Below are positions 38,480 to 47,212 of a DNA stretch of 64,000 nucleotides, in pieces (the first letter of the stretch is position 1; each line of letters starts with the position of its first letter). Both the position numbers and the translations under genes were made by a program. The DNA is from Pollutimonas sp. M17. Lineage in GTDB: Bacteria; Pseudomonadota; Gammaproteobacteria; Burkholderiales; Burkholderiaceae_B. The DNA lies in the NCBI RefSeq assembly GCF_025836975.1, contig NZ_CP107548.1, forward strand, positions 2,232,001 through 2,296,000, written 5' to 3'. The notes under the pieces are model-generated. The model was not told the DNA's origin and did no database searches. It was given only the letters and a program-made list of their open reading frames with translations.

Positions 38480-39979
38480 TCATTTTGGCACAAAAAAGCT
38501 GGAACGCTCGACGACGGTCGTTTCGCCTTCCTCGCCATAGCTGCCCACCACGGTGAGCTCGATATCGTGCAGGCCCGCGTCGACCTTGCCGGCCGGCGCC
38601 CGTACCACGATGGGCACCAGCCGGTTCGACGCCGGATCGACGTGGACTGTGGTCGCGCCATGGTCGGCCGTCATGATGGACAGCTCGGGCAGACCGCTGG
38701 CGCCCAGGGTCAGCTCGACCGGCGACTCGGACGTGTTGATGAACTGCAGGCGATAAACGTTCTCTATCATGCCGCCCGCCACTTCGCGGCCCAGTACGCC
38801 CCGGTCGCGGATGACGTCCATGCGCAGGTTCGTGCGCGTGGCCAGCGACACCACGAAGCCAATGACGATCAACCCCAATATGAAGGAGTAAGCCAGCACC
38901 CGCGGCCGCAGCATGCGCTTGCGGACCTGGCTTTGCGTCATGCCGTCGGCGATGGCGCGCCCGGAGGTATATCGGATCAGGCCTTTGGGATAATCCATTT
39001 TTTCCATGACCTGATCACAGGCGTCGACACAGGCGCCGCAGCCTATGCACATGTATTGCAGGCCGTCGCGGATGTCGATGCCGGTGGGGCAAACCTGCAC
39101 GCACAGGCTGCAATCGACGCAGTCGCCCATGCCGGCTTCCTTGTGGTCGATGCGGCGCGAGCGTCCGCCCCTGGGCTCACCGCGCACATGGTCGTAGGTC
39201 ACCACGAAGGTGTCGTCGTCGACCATCACGCTCTGGAAGCGCGCATAGGGGCACATGTATTTGCAGACGGCTTCACGCATGAAGCCCGCGTTGCCCCAGG
39301 TCGCGAAGGCGTAGAACACCATCCAGAACCACTGCCACGGCCCCAGGGACAGGGTCAGCAGGCCCATGCCCAGTTCGCGTATGGGCGCGAAATAGCCGAT
39401 GAAGGTGGAGCCCGTCCACCAGGCGATCAGCAGCCAGACGATGTGCTTGGATGCCTTCAGGCGTATCTTGCGCCATGTCCAGGGTTGCTCGTCCAGGCGG
39501 ATGCGCGCCAGCCGGTCGCCCTCGATGCGCCGCTCGACCCACATGAAGATTTCGGTATAGACCGTTTGCGGACAGGCATAGCCGCAGAACAGGCGCCCCG
39601 CCATCGCGGTGAACAGGAACAGGGCGAAGGCCGAAACCACCAGCAGGACGGCCAGGTAGATGACGTCCTGCGGCCACAGCACCATGCCGAAGATGTAGAA
39701 CTTGCGCGCGGCCAGATCGAACAATACGGCCTGGCGGCCGTTCCATTGCAGCCAGGGCAGTCCGTAGAAGATCAATTGCGTCACGAACACCATGACGATG
39801 CGCCAGCGCGCGAAGATGCCCGACACCGAGCGCGGGTAGATCTTGCTGCGCACGTCGGACAGCGCCTTCTCGACCTGCGGAGAAGCGCCACCCCCGACCC
39901 TGGATACGCGGGGCGGCTGCCAGGCGGGCGCCGCCGCGGATGTTTGCGTGGTCGGATTGACGGGTGGTTCGCTGCTCAT
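38480..39979 (-). CDS. ccoG: Cytochrome c oxidase accessory protein CcoG
   Basis: This 499-residue membrane iron-sulfur protein (FixG/RdxA) has several transmembrane helices and two ferredoxin-type Cys clusters, CVDCSLCVQVCPTG and CIGCGACVDACDQVM. A C-terminal Ig-like FixG domain (about 380-499) ends in TTVVERSSFFVPK. In related bacteria CcoG reduces copper for delivery into the cbb3 catalytic subunit. It is placed 10 bp after ccoP, with AAAGG 7 nt before the ATG, and followed directly by fixH. The family is normally 460-500 residues, so it is complete. Confidence 0.95.
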   Translation of the reverse strand: MSSEPPVNPTTQTSAAAPAWQPPRVSRVGGGASPQVEKALSDVRSKIYPRSVSGIFARWRIVMVFVTQLIFYGLPWLQWNGRQAVLFDLAARKFYIFGMVLWPQDVIYLAVLLVVSAFALFLFTAMAGRLFCGYACPQTVYTEIFMWVERRIEGDRLARIRLDEQPWTWRKIRLKASKHIVWLLIAWWTGSTFIGYFAPIRELGMGLLTLSLGPWQWFWMVFYAFATWGNAGFMREAVCKYMCPYARFQSVMVDDDTFVVTYDHVRGEPRGGRSRRIDHKEAGMGDCVDCSLCVQVCPTGIDIRDGLQYMCIGCGACVDACDQVMEKMDYPKGLIRYTSGRAIADGMTQSQVRKRMLRPRVLAYSFILGLIVIGFVVSLATRTNLRMDVIRDRGVLGREVAGGMIENVYRLQFINTSESPVELTLGASGLPELSIMTADHGATTVHVDPASNRLVPIVVRAPAGKVDAGLHDIELTVVGSYGEEGETTVVERSSFFVPK

Positions 39980-39989
39980 GTGTGGCCTT

Positions 39990-40913
39990 TTATTTCGCTG
40001 CTGTGCTGGTTCCCTGATTGGACAAGCCCCATACCCATGCGGTAAGCATGCGGATCTGGTCCTCGGTCAGAATGCCTTCCTGCGCCGGCATGCGGTTCTC
40101 GCGTCCGTTCAGGATGGTGTCCACGATGGACGCCTCGGAGCTGCCATAGAGCCAGACATTGTCGGTCAGGTTCGGCGCACCCAGGGCGGTGTTGCCCTTG
40201 CCTTCGACGCCGTGGCAGGCGACACAGAAGGTCTCGAAGCCGCGCTTGCCCGGCACGACGCGCAGCGGATCGCTGGCCAGGCCCGACAGGGAACGCACGT
40301 ATTGGGCGATGTCGGCGGCCTCGGCCGGCTTGATGGACGACTTCCAGGCGGGCATCATGCCGTGCCGGCCCTTGGTGATGGTTTGCAGGATCTGTTCGGG
40401 CGCGCCGCCGTACAGCCAGTCGCCATCGGCCAGGTTGGGGAAGTTGCCGCTGCCCCGGGCATCCGAACCATGGCATTGCGCACAGTTGTTCAGGAACAGC
40501 CGCTGCCCGATTTCGCGGGCCTGCTCGTCGTGGGCCACCTCGGTGATCGGCATTTCCTTGTAGCGGGCGTATACCGGCCGGATCTGCTCGTTCATGGCCT
40601 CTTGCTGCGCCTTGACCTGCCTGGCCGCGGTATAGCCCAGAGTGCCCTCGTAGCTGCCCAGGCCGGGATACAGGAACAGCATGCCCAGGGCAATGACGCA
40701 CAGCCCTATGTAGAACACCGTCCACCATCGCGGCACCGGCGTGTTCAGCTCGGTCAGGTCGCCGTCCCAGACGTGTCCGGTGTCCTCGACCTGAGGCACG
40801 GTCTTCTTCAGCCAGGCGCGCTGGGTGAACAGCAGCCAAAGGCAAAAGACGATCCCGCCGATGGCGATGATGGCGATGAAGTAGCTCCAGAAGCTACTGA
40901 CGAAGTCACTCAT
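39990..40913 (-). CDS. ccoP: cbb3-type cytochrome c oxidase subunit III (diheme)
   Basis: This 307-residue membrane-anchored diheme cytochrome c carries CAQCH (Cys144-His148) and CVACH (Cys230-His234) and feeds electrons into the CcoNO core. The N-terminal anchors IAIIAIGGIVFCLWLLF and VFYIGLCVIALGMLFLY flank the DGDLTELNTPVPRWW signature of the family. The start ATG at 40913, with GGGGGC ahead, lies within the end of ccoQ (8-bp overlap). Upstream in-frame ATGs would add twelve unconserved residues. It is part of ccoNOQP. Confidence 0.96.
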   Translation of the reverse strand: MSDFVSSFWSYFIAIIAIGGIVFCLWLLFTQRAWLKKTVPQVEDTGHVWDGDLTELNTPVPRWWTVFYIGLCVIALGMLFLYPGLGSYEGTLGYTAARQVKAQQEAMNEQIRPVYARYKEMPITEVAHDEQAREIGQRLFLNNCAQCHGSDARGSGNFPNLADGDWLYGGAPEQILQTITKGRHGMMPAWKSSIKPAEAADIAQYVRSLSGLASDPLRVVPGKRGFETFCVACHGVEGKGNTALGAPNLTDNVWLYGSSEASIVDTILNGRENRMPAQEGILTEDQIRMLTAWVWGLSNQGTSTAAK

Positions 40914-41079
40914 GCGAGCCCCCTGCATTTTTATCCGTCGAGCGTTCATCGGGCATGGCGAAAGGCAGCAGCGATGCTTCCCGGTTCGCGTCGGCCCGGC
41001 CGCGTGAGTAAGCCCACCATACGATGCCCAGGAAGGTCAGCATGGCGATGATTGTTGCAATTCCATTGACGATAGCCAT
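40906..41079 (-). CDS. ccoQ: cbb3-type cytochrome c oxidase subunit CcoQ
   Basis: This is a 57-residue protein with one membrane helix: [20 protein letters not shown] followed by WWAYSRGRADANREASLLPF. The helix plus a short polar tail with a FLGIVWWAYS motif is the standard CcoQ (FixQ) pattern; CcoQ stabilises the cbb3 complex. Its ATG overlaps the ccoO stop by 1 nt (TAATG), and its own stop lies 8 nt inside ccoP, so it is translationally coupled on both sides. It is easily missed because it is so short. Confidence 0.93.
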   Translation of the reverse strand: MAIVNGIATIIAMLTFLGIVWWAYSRGRADANREASLLPFAMPDERSTDKNAGGSHE

Positions 41080-41735
41080 TACAGCGCTCCTTCGGAAACC
41101 GCCTTGGCGGCCGCCTCGCGGCCGGCCACGCCCAGGCCCTGCAGATACGCCACCAGGGCGTCCTCTTCGGTCTTGCCCTTCAACTGCTCGGGCGCCTTCT
41201 GGATCTGCTCGTCGGTATAGGGCACGCCCAGCTTGCGCAGCGCGCGCATGCGGTCCTGGACGTTCTCCTGATCGACCCGATTGTGCTGCAGCCAGGGATA
41301 GGCGGGCATGTTGGACTCTTTCACCACGTCACGCGGATTGCGCAGGTGCACGCGGTGCCAGTCGTCGGAATAGCGCTGGCCGACCCGCGCCAGGTCGGGG
41401 CCGGTGCGCTTGGAACCCCACAGGAAGGGGTAGTCGTAGGTGGATTCGCCGGCCAGCGAATAAGGGCCGTAGCGCAGCACCTCGGAGCTGAGCATGCGGA
41501 TCTGCTGCGAATGGCAGCCCACGCATCCCTCGCGTATGTAGACGTCACGGCCGATGAGGTTGAGCGGCTCGTAGGGCTGCACGCCCGGGGCCGGCGCCGT
41601 GGTCGAATGCTGGAAGAACAAGGGGACGATCTGCACCAGACCCGCGAAGGAGATCACCACGATGCTCAGGATGATCAGCAGGCCGACGTTGGTTTCGATC
41701 AGCTTGTGGGAAAAACCGGCGGTTTTCTTGGACAT
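41079..41735 (-). CDS. ccoO: cbb3-type cytochrome c oxidase subunit II (monoheme)
   Basis: This 218-residue membrane-bound cytochrome c has one N-terminal helix ([21 protein letters not shown]) and the heme motif CVGCHSQQ (Cys71-His75), with an axial Met expected near SNMPAYPWL. It starts at ATG 41735 with GAGGAGAA nearby, which is preferred over five additional upstream residues. It transfers electrons from CcoP to the CcoN heme-copper centre. It lies 11 bp after ccoN. Confidence 0.96.
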   Translation of the reverse strand: MSKKTAGFSHKLIETNVGLLIILSIVVISFAGLVQIVPLFFQHSTTAPAPGVQPYEPLNLIGRDVYIREGCVGCHSQQIRMLSSEVLRYGPYSLAGESTYDYPFLWGSKRTGPDLARVGQRYSDDWHRVHLRNPRDVVKESNMPAYPWLQHNRVDQENVQDRMRALRKLGVPYTDEQIQKAPEQLKGKTEEDALVAYLQGLGVAGREAAAKAVSEGAL

Positions 41736-41746
41736 GCGGGTTCTCC

Positions 41747-43249
41747 TCAAGCCATGCCCGTCGTCGCCGCCGTGGCGGACGCGGGGCCGAGCAGCGCGGG
41801 ATCGACCGGATCCGGACTGCGTTTATAGACGACGGGATTCACTTTGGGCTGCCCCTTGACGGTGATCCAGGTATTCCAGGCCATCACGCCCATGCCCGAC
41901 AGGAAGCACAGGCCACCGAGCAAGCGGATGACATAGAAGGGATAGGTGGCCTTGACCGCCTCGACGAAGCTGTAGGTCAAGGTGCCGTCGGCGCCGGTGG
42001 CGCGCCACATCAGGCCCTGCATGACGCCGGCGATCCACATCGAGCTGATGTACAGGACCACGCCCAGCGTCGCCATCCAGAAGTGCAGCTCGACCAGCTT
42101 CATGCTGGCCATGGCGCTGCGCCCGTAAAGGCGGGGAATCATGTAGTAGAAGGATCCGAAGGTGATCATGGCGACCCAGCCCAGCGCGCCCGAATGCACG
42201 TGGCCCACCGTCCAGTCGGTGTAATGCGACAAGGCATTGACGGTGCGGATGGACATCATCGAGCCCTCGAAGGTGGACATGCCGTAGAAGGACAGGGCCA
42301 CGACCAGGAATTTCAGGATGGGGTCGGTGCGCAGCTTGTGCCAGGCGCCCGACAGAGTCATGATGCCGTTGATCATGCCGCCCCAGGAAGGCGCCAGCAG
42401 GATGAGCGACAGGGCCATCCCCAGCGACTGCGTCCAGTCGGGCAAGGAGGTATACAGCAGGTGATGGGGGCCCGCCCACATATAGGTGAAGGCCAGCGCC
42501 CAGAAGTGCACGATGGACAGGCGGTACGAGTAAATGGGGCGTTCGGCCTGCTTGGGCACGAAGTAGTACATCATGCCCAGGAAGCTGGTGGTCAGGAAGA
42601 AGCCCACGGCGTTATGGCCGTACCACCACTGCACCATGGCGTCCTGCACGCCGCCATAGATGGAATACGACTTCCACCATGAAACCGGCATTTCAAGATT
42701 ATTGAAAATATGCAGGACGGCGATGGTCAGGATGTAGGACCCGAAGAACCAGTTCGCCACGTAGATGTGCCGGACCCGGCGCTTGGCGATGGTGCCGAAG
42801 AACACCACGGCGTAGGTGATCCAGACCAGGGCGATCAGGATGTCCAGCGGCCATTCGAGTTCGGCGTATTCCTTGGTGCTGGTGAAGCCCATGGGCAGGG
42901 TGATGACCGCCCCCACCAATACGGCCTGCCATCCCCAGAAGGTGAAGGCGGCCAGCTTGTCGCTGAACAGCCGCACCTGACAGGTGCGCTGCACCACGTA
43001 GTAGGACGTGGCGAACAAGGCACTGCCGCCGAAGGCGAAGATCACCCCGTTCGTATGCAATGGGCGCAGACGGCCGTAGCTGAGCCACGGCGTGTTGAAA
43101 TTGAGTTCCGGCCAGATGAGTTGCGCCGCGATCAGTACCCCGACCGCCATGCCGACCACCCCCCAGACTATGGTGGCAATCGTGAATTGCCTGACGACAC
43201 CATAGTTGAAGGTTTCAGCCTGATTTCCGATAGCATCGGAAGTGCCCAT
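41747..43249 (-). CDS. ccoN: cbb3-type cytochrome c oxidase subunit I
   Basis: This 500-residue catalytic subunit of the high-affinity oxygen reductase has about 12 membrane helices and conserved heme-copper histidines ([43 protein letters not shown]). It reduces oxygen to water and pumps protons at low oxygen. It is the first structural gene of ccoNOQPG and follows a perfect Fnr box at 43316-43329, so induction under oxygen limitation is expected. Length and helices match the family. Confidence 0.97.
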   Translation of the reverse strand: MGTSDAIGNQAETFNYGVVRQFTIATIVWGVVGMAVGVLIAAQLIWPELNFNTPWLSYGRLRPLHTNGVIFAFGGSALFATSYYVVQRTCQVRLFSDKLAAFTFWGWQAVLVGAVITLPMGFTSTKEYAELEWPLDILIALVWITYAVVFFGTIAKRRVRHIYVANWFFGSYILTIAVLHIFNNLEMPVSWWKSYSIYGGVQDAMVQWWYGHNAVGFFLTTSFLGMMYYFVPKQAERPIYSYRLSIVHFWALAFTYMWAGPHHLLYTSLPDWTQSLGMALSLILLAPSWGGMINGIMTLSGAWHKLRTDPILKFLVVALSFYGMSTFEGSMMSIRTVNALSHYTDWTVGHVHSGALGWVAMITFGSFYYMIPRLYGRSAMASMKLVELHFWMATLGVVLYISSMWIAGVMQGLMWRATGADGTLTYSFVEAVKATYPFYVIRLLGGLCFLSGMGVMAWNTWITVKGQPKVNPVVYKRSPDPVDPALLGPASATAATTGMA

Positions 43250-43315
43250 GAGCTTCCCCTAAACAAATAAACAATATGAGACGCCAGCATGATGGCGCAA
43301 CGAGCCCAAGCCCTC

Positions 43316-43329
43316 TTTGATCTGCATCA
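43316..43329 (-). promoter_or_regulatory. Perfect Fnr box upstream of ccoN
   Basis: TTGAT-CTGC-ATCAA is a perfect match to the Fnr/Anr consensus. It is centred 73 bp before the ccoN ATG. A site at -41.5 would put the transcription start near 43281, with CATCAT at about 43287-43292 as a plausible -10. It is 79 bp past the ccoS stop. Confidence 0.85.
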
Positions 43330-43407
43330 AGATGGACCCAGTCGTCTTGCCGCTGACGTTTCCGCACCACACTTTGGATAACATTCCTACCGACACACCG
43401 ATTCCAG

Positions 43408-43587
43408 CTAGGTGTTCTTTTCGCCCGCCCGCTGACCTTCGGGACTGTCGTCGTCCAGGAGGATGGCTTGCGCCGCCTCGTTGGCATCGTCGAACTGGCC
43501 GGCAAAAATGGCCCACCAGAAAGCGGCCCCGATGGCGATCACCGCCAGAAGCGAGATCGGCAGCAGCAGAAACAGAGAGGCTTCCAC
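43408..43587 (-). CDS. ccoS: cbb3-type cytochrome oxidase assembly protein CcoS
   Basis: This 59-residue protein starts at GTG 43587 (VEASLFLLLPISLLAVIAIG). Its single helix and the AAFWWAIFAGQFDD motif, followed by an acidic tail, define CcoS, which is needed for cofactor insertion into the cbb3 oxidase. No ATG exists at a suitable place. It lies 3 nt downstream of the P-type ATPase-like gene and upstream of ccoN, the standard ccoI-ccoS-ccoN order. It is too short to be picked out by a length cutoff. Confidence 0.9.
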   Translation of the reverse strand: MEASLFLLLPISLLAVIAIGAAFWWAIFAGQFDDANEAAQAILLDDDSPEGQRAGEKNT

Positions 43588-43590
43588 GGT

Positions 43591-44559
43591 TCAGCCTTCC
43601 ATGGCCGCGCCCTGCCAGGCGACGGTCGGCGCCTGGCGGGTCTGCCGCCGGAACAGGCGCCAGGAGTTTGCCGCCACCGCCAGCGAGGACAGCAGCATGC
43701 TGATGGCCGCCAGCCAGGGGGCCACCCACCCCGCCGCGGCCAGGGGCACCATCAAAAGATGCCAGGCCACGGAGCCGTACAGGTTCTGCCGCGCAACCCG
43801 TCCCGCCGCCTGGATCAGGCGCAGCACCTCGTCCTCGCTGCGGGCGGGTACGGCGGAAAGGCCGGCATGCGCCGCGGCCACGGCCGTGGGTACGGACATC
43901 GCCATGGCGCAAGGGCAGCTCATGACCAGCAGGGCCACCATGACGCCAATGGCGTGCTGGGGCGCATACACATACCAGGCCGCGCCGACAATGAAGGCCA
44001 GGGCCACCTGCACGGCCACGAACCAGAAAGCCAATTGATTGGCGCGGCCGGACACCGCGGCGCTGAACTGTTCAATCAGGCGATGGGCTTCGCCCCCGTC
44101 CACCGATTGGCGCGCGCAAAGCTCCAGATAGCGGGCCGTCAGCAGAAAAGCCACGAACATCGTGACGGAATCGAAATAGATCTCGCCGTGGCCCGTCCAG
44201 GTGGCGTGGGCGCTGGGAATGAAGGCGGCGACGATGCCCAGGGCGACCGGAACATCCATGCCGACGCGTCCGCGCAGCAGTTGGCGGCTTGCGCCGCCCC
44301 ACACCGGCCAGGCGCAATACAGCATGACGGGAACCGTCAGCACCAGGCTGATCCAGTTCATCATGAATATGGCCTGGTCGAGCAATTGCAGATTGTCCGG
44401 CGCCATGCTTTCAGAGCGCAGATAGCCCGGAAAGGCGAACATCATCACCTGCATCATGGCCAGCCATCCCAGGCCCAGGCGGGCAAGCATATGGCGGCGC
44501 TTTTGCCGATCATCGCCGGAAAGGCCGTTGGGGGTGGAGAAAATGGAAAAGGCGCGCAT
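43591..44559 (-). CDS. Domain-stripped P1B-ATPase-like protein in the ccoI position
   Basis: This 322-residue protein retains the membrane part of a copper P-type ATPase: about eight helices including VALLVMSCPCAMAMS, with the metal-binding Cys-Pro-Cys at 215-217. Between helices 4 and 5 there is no actuator domain with TGE. After helix 6 the phosphorylation and nucleotide domains (DKTGT, TGD, GDGxND) are missing, and the sequence passes straight from AVAAAHAGLSAVPARS to the last two helices. The reading frame is clean, so this looks like a settled reduction and not a recent wreck. CcoI normally supplies copper to cbb3 oxidase; this form cannot hydrolyse ATP. Confidence 0.85.
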   Translation of the reverse strand: MRAFSIFSTPNGLSGDDRQKRRHMLARLGLGWLAMMQVMMFAFPGYLRSESMAPDNLQLLDQAIFMMNWISLVLTVPVMLYCAWPVWGGASRQLLRGRVGMDVPVALGIVAAFIPSAHATWTGHGEIYFDSVTMFVAFLLTARYLELCARQSVDGGEAHRLIEQFSAAVSGRANQLAFWFVAVQVALAFIVGAAWYVYAPQHAIGVMVALLVMSCPCAMAMSVPTAVAAAHAGLSAVPARSEDEVLRLIQAAGRVARQNLYGSVAWHLLMVPLAAAGWVAPWLAAISMLLSSLAVAANSWRLFRRQTRQAPTVAWQGAAMEG

Positions 44560-44567
44560 GGAGGGAG

Positions 44568-44608
44568 ACTATACCAAAACCAGAATCTACAATATTGATA
44601 TTAATCAA
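44568..44608 (-). promoter_or_regulatory. Fnr-dependent class II promoter of the ccoI-like gene
   Basis: A perfect Fnr box TTGAT-ATTA-ATCAA (44595-44608) is followed on the minus strand by a -10 TATAGT (44573-44568). The box centre is 41-42 bp from the base just before the ATG at 44559. The geometry is that of a class II Fnr promoter and predicts a transcript that starts at or almost at the start codon. Confidence 0.82.
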
Positions 44609-44631
44609 GTTTTGCTCCCGCCCTCCATGCA

Positions 44632-44655
44632 TTGCGGCGCTCGAAGGCGCCGCAA
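44632..44655 (-). terminator. Hairpin downstream of aceA
   Basis: A perfect 9-bp TTGCGGCGC/GCGCCGCAA stem with a 6-nt loop lies 63 bp past the aceA stop. No T-run follows, so termination strength is uncertain. It separates aceA from the Fnr box of the next gene. Confidence 0.5.
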
Positions 44656-44717
44656 AAGGCCAGGAACCCACGGCCGGCCGAGCCCCCTACCCGGACCCGC
44701 CATGGGCAAGGCGGCGG

Positions 44718-46043
44718 TCAGGCCACCTTCAGGCCCTCTCCGGAAGCAGACTCGAACTGCGCTTCCTCAGTCGATCCCGCAAGCGCGGTGGTCGAGGACT
44801 GGCCGCCCTCGATGGCTTGCGTCACGGCATCGAAGTAGCCCGTGCCCACCTCGCGCTGATGCTTCACGGCGGTGAATCCGATATCGGCCGCGGCGAACTC
44901 CTTTTGCTGCAGCTCCACGAAAGCGCTCATCTGGCGGCGGGCGTAGCCATGGGCCAGCTCGAACATGCCGTAGTTCAGGGCATGAAAACCCGCCAGGGTG
45001 ATGAACTGGAACTTGTAGCCCATGGCGCCCAGTTCGCGCTGGAACTTCGCGACCGTGGCATCGTCCAGGTTCTTCTTCCAGTTGAAGGACGGCGAGCAGT
45101 TATAGGCCAGCATCTTGCCCGGGAAGCGGCTATGGATCGCCTCGGCGAATTGACGGGCGTACTCCAGGTTGGGCGTGGAGGTTTCGCACCACAGCAGATC
45201 GGCGTAAGGCGCGTAGGCCAGGCCGCGCGAAATGCCCTGCTCAATGCCGGCGCGCGTGCGGAAGAAGCCTTCGGCGGTACGCTCGCCGGTGATGAAGGGA
45301 CGGTCGTTATCGTCGATATCGCTGGTAAGCAGGTCGGCCGCGTCGGCATCCGTGCGGGCCAGCAGCAGCGTGGGCACATTGAGCACGTCGGCGGCCAGGC
45401 GGGCCGACACCAGCTTGGCGACGGCGTCGCGGGTAGGCACAAGCACCTTGCCGCCCATATGGCCGCATTTCTTGACCGACGCGAGCTGGTCTTCGAAATG
45501 CACCCCGGCCGCGCCCGCCTCTATCATGGCCTTCATCAGTTCAAAGGCGTTCAGCACGCCGCCGAAGCCCGCCTCGGCGTCGGCCACGATGGGCGCGTAG
45601 TAATCCAGGTAATCCGGGTCGCCGGGATTCTTTCCTTCCATCCACTGGATCTGATCGCAGCGTGTCAGCGCATTATTGATGCGGCGCACGACCTGCGGAA
45701 CCGAATTGGCGGGATACAGGGATTGGTCGGGATACATCTCGCCCGCGCCATTGGCGTCGCCCGCCACCTGCCAGCCAGACAGGTAGATGGCCTTCAGCCC
45801 CGCCTTGACCTGCTGCATGGCCTGGTTGCCGGTCAGGGCGCCCAGGGAATTGACGAAAGGCTCGGTATGCAGCAGGTCCCACAGTTTCCGGGCGCCGCGG
45901 CGGGCCAGGGTATGTTCGACCGGCACCGAACCCCGCAGACGGACAACGTCTTCGGCGCCGTAGCCGCGTTTGATGCCTTGCCAGCGCGGATCCTCGGCCC
46001 AGGTTTTCTGCAGGTCGCGTATTTCATTTTCCCGTGTAGTCAT
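44718..46043 (-). CDS. aceA: Isocitrate lyase
   Basis: This 441-residue enzyme of the glyoxylate shunt splits isocitrate to succinate and glyoxylate. The catalytic signature [11 protein letters not shown], the substrate-binding YNCSPSFNW and an acid-rich metal site are intact. It permits growth on acetate and fatty acids, and also on acetyl-CoA made by the phenylacetate pathway encoded 8 kb away. No malate synthase gene is in the window. A palindromic operator candidate lies 80-95 bp upstream, over the predicted -10. Confidence 0.96.
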   Translation of the reverse strand: MTTRENEIRDLQKTWAEDPRWQGIKRGYGAEDVVRLRGSVPVEHTLARRGARKLWDLLHTEPFVNSLGALTGNQAMQQVKAGLKAIYLSGWQVAGDANGAGEMYPDQSLYPANSVPQVVRRINNALTRCDQIQWMEGKNPGDPDYLDYYAPIVADAEAGFGGVLNAFELMKAMIEAGAAGVHFEDQLASVKKCGHMGGKVLVPTRDAVAKLVSARLAADVLNVPTLLLARTDADAADLLTSDIDDNDRPFITGERTAEGFFRTRAGIEQGISRGLAYAPYADLLWCETSTPNLEYARQFAEAIHSRFPGKMLAYNCSPSFNWKKNLDDATVAKFQRELGAMGYKFQFITLAGFHALNYGMFELAHGYARRQMSAFVELQQKEFAAADIGFTAVKHQREVGTGYFDAVTQAIEGGQSSTTALAGSTEEAQFESASGEGLKVA

Positions 46044-46123
46044 GGTGCTTTCCTTTTGATGGTAGAAAAAGATGAAATCGATGGGAAAAGTCTACGCGCT
46101 TGTTGCGGGGCAAACCTCACTTA

Positions 46124-46157
46124 TGTCTTATATAAGACAAAAAATATTATTCAACAA
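46124..46157 (-). promoter_or_regulatory. aceA promoter with overlapping 16-bp palindromic operator
   Basis: TGTCTTATATAAGACA (46124-46139) is a perfect palindrome. On the minus strand it overlaps a -10 TATATA (46134-46129), placed 17 nt after TTGTTG (46157-46152). Such placement suggests a repressor site for carbon-source control. I cannot name the regulator from sequence. The rest of the 314-bp aceA-queF interval is AT-rich, with a TACAAT at 46296-46301 as a possible queF -10. Confidence 0.6.
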
Positions 46158-46357
46158 AAACAAATACTTGTATTTTTTATTTCTTTATGTGGAATGATAT
46201 TTTTCGCTATGAAACCATGGATAGTGCATCGCAGCATTTGCTTTTCATAATCCGGTAACAGTCTTTCACCATATGGGAACAGCAGCATCCAGAGGTACAA
46301 TAGACGGTACGCCTCAACCCCGGCGCCGCTTTTTCGGCCGCCCCTCATCGTTTCGCA

Positions 46358-47182
46358 ATGCCAGATCCCTCTTTGATCCAGGCCCCCCTGGGCCAGGACG
46401 TCAGCTATCCCGACCGCTACGACCCGAAGCTTTTGTTTCCGATCGATCGCGCCGCCAACCGCCAGTCGCTGCGGATTCCCGGCCCCTGGTTCGGCGCGGA
46501 TATCTGGAATGCCTACGAAGTCTCGTGGCTGAACAAGAAAGGCAAGCCCGCCGTCGCCCTGGCCCGCTTCGTCGTGCCGCATGACAGTCCCATGCTGATC
46601 GAATCGAAGTCATTCAAGCTTTATCTGAACTCGTTCAGCGAAGAGCGTTTCGATCATGCTCAGGCCGTACGCGAGATCATGGTCGGCGATCTGAGCCGGG
46701 CCGCGGGCGCGCCGGTGCAGGTCGAACTGGCTGAATTGAGCCAGACCGCTGCTGTGCCCTGCCATCCTCTGGAAGGCGTCAACATCGACGGCGCCGACAT
46801 TGAAATCACTGCCTACGAGCCGGCGCCGGGATTGCTGCGCTGCTTGCCAGGCGGGGAAGTCACCAGCGAAACGCTGGTGTCGGATCTACTGAAATCCAAT
46901 TGTCCGGTAACCGGCCAGCCCGACTGGGGCAGCGTACAGGTCCGCTATACCGGCCCGCGCATCGATCACGAGTCCCTGCTGGCCTATATCGTTTCCCTGC
47001 GCCGGCACACCGAATTCCACGAGCACTGCGTGGAAAAGATGTATTGCGACATCTGGCATGCCTGCCAGCCGCAATCCCTGCTGGTATATGCCCGCTATAC
47101 GCGACGCGGCGGGCTGGACATCAACCCCTGGCGCAGCAGCGGCCCGGCGCAAGTCAGCCTGGACCGCAACCCAAGGCAGTAG
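46358..47182 (+). CDS. queF: NADPH-dependent 7-cyano-7-deazaguanine reductase
   Basis: This 274-residue long-form (YqgE-like two-domain) QueF reduces the nitrile preQ0 to preQ1 in queuosine biosynthesis. The tunnel-fold domains carry the family motif ESKSFKLYLNSF for NADPH, the catalytic Cys in SNCPVTGQPDWG and the later FHEHCVEKMYCDIW. The start MPDPSLIQAPLGQ at 46358 fits family length. It is divergent from aceA. Together with queH in the same window it indicates de novo queuosine synthesis; the preQ0-forming genes are not here. Confidence 0.95.
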   Translation: MPDPSLIQAPLGQDVSYPDRYDPKLLFPIDRAANRQSLRIPGPWFGADIWNAYEVSWLNKKGKPAVALARFVVPHDSPMLIESKSFKLYLNSFSEERFDHAQAVREIMVGDLSRAAGAPVQVELAELSQTAAVPCHPLEGVNIDGADIEITAYEPAPGLLRCLPGGEVTSETLVSDLLKSNCPVTGQPDWGSVQVRYTGPRIDHESLLAYIVSLRRHTEFHEHCVEKMYCDIWHACQPQSLLVYARYTRRGGLDINPWRSSGPAQVSLDRNPRQ

Positions 47183-47212
47183 ACCGGCGGAAGATACGAG
47201 CGCGTGTGCGCA

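Noticed and set aside
38387-40045. 552-codon plus-strand frame
   Set aside because: It is antisense to ccoG, fixH and part of ccoP. It has no recognisable domain.
43591-44559. Calling the ccoI-like gene a pseudogene
   Set aside because: The frame is intact with good helices, CPC site, promoter and neighbours. Loss of two domains in frame fits a reduced functional protein better than decay.
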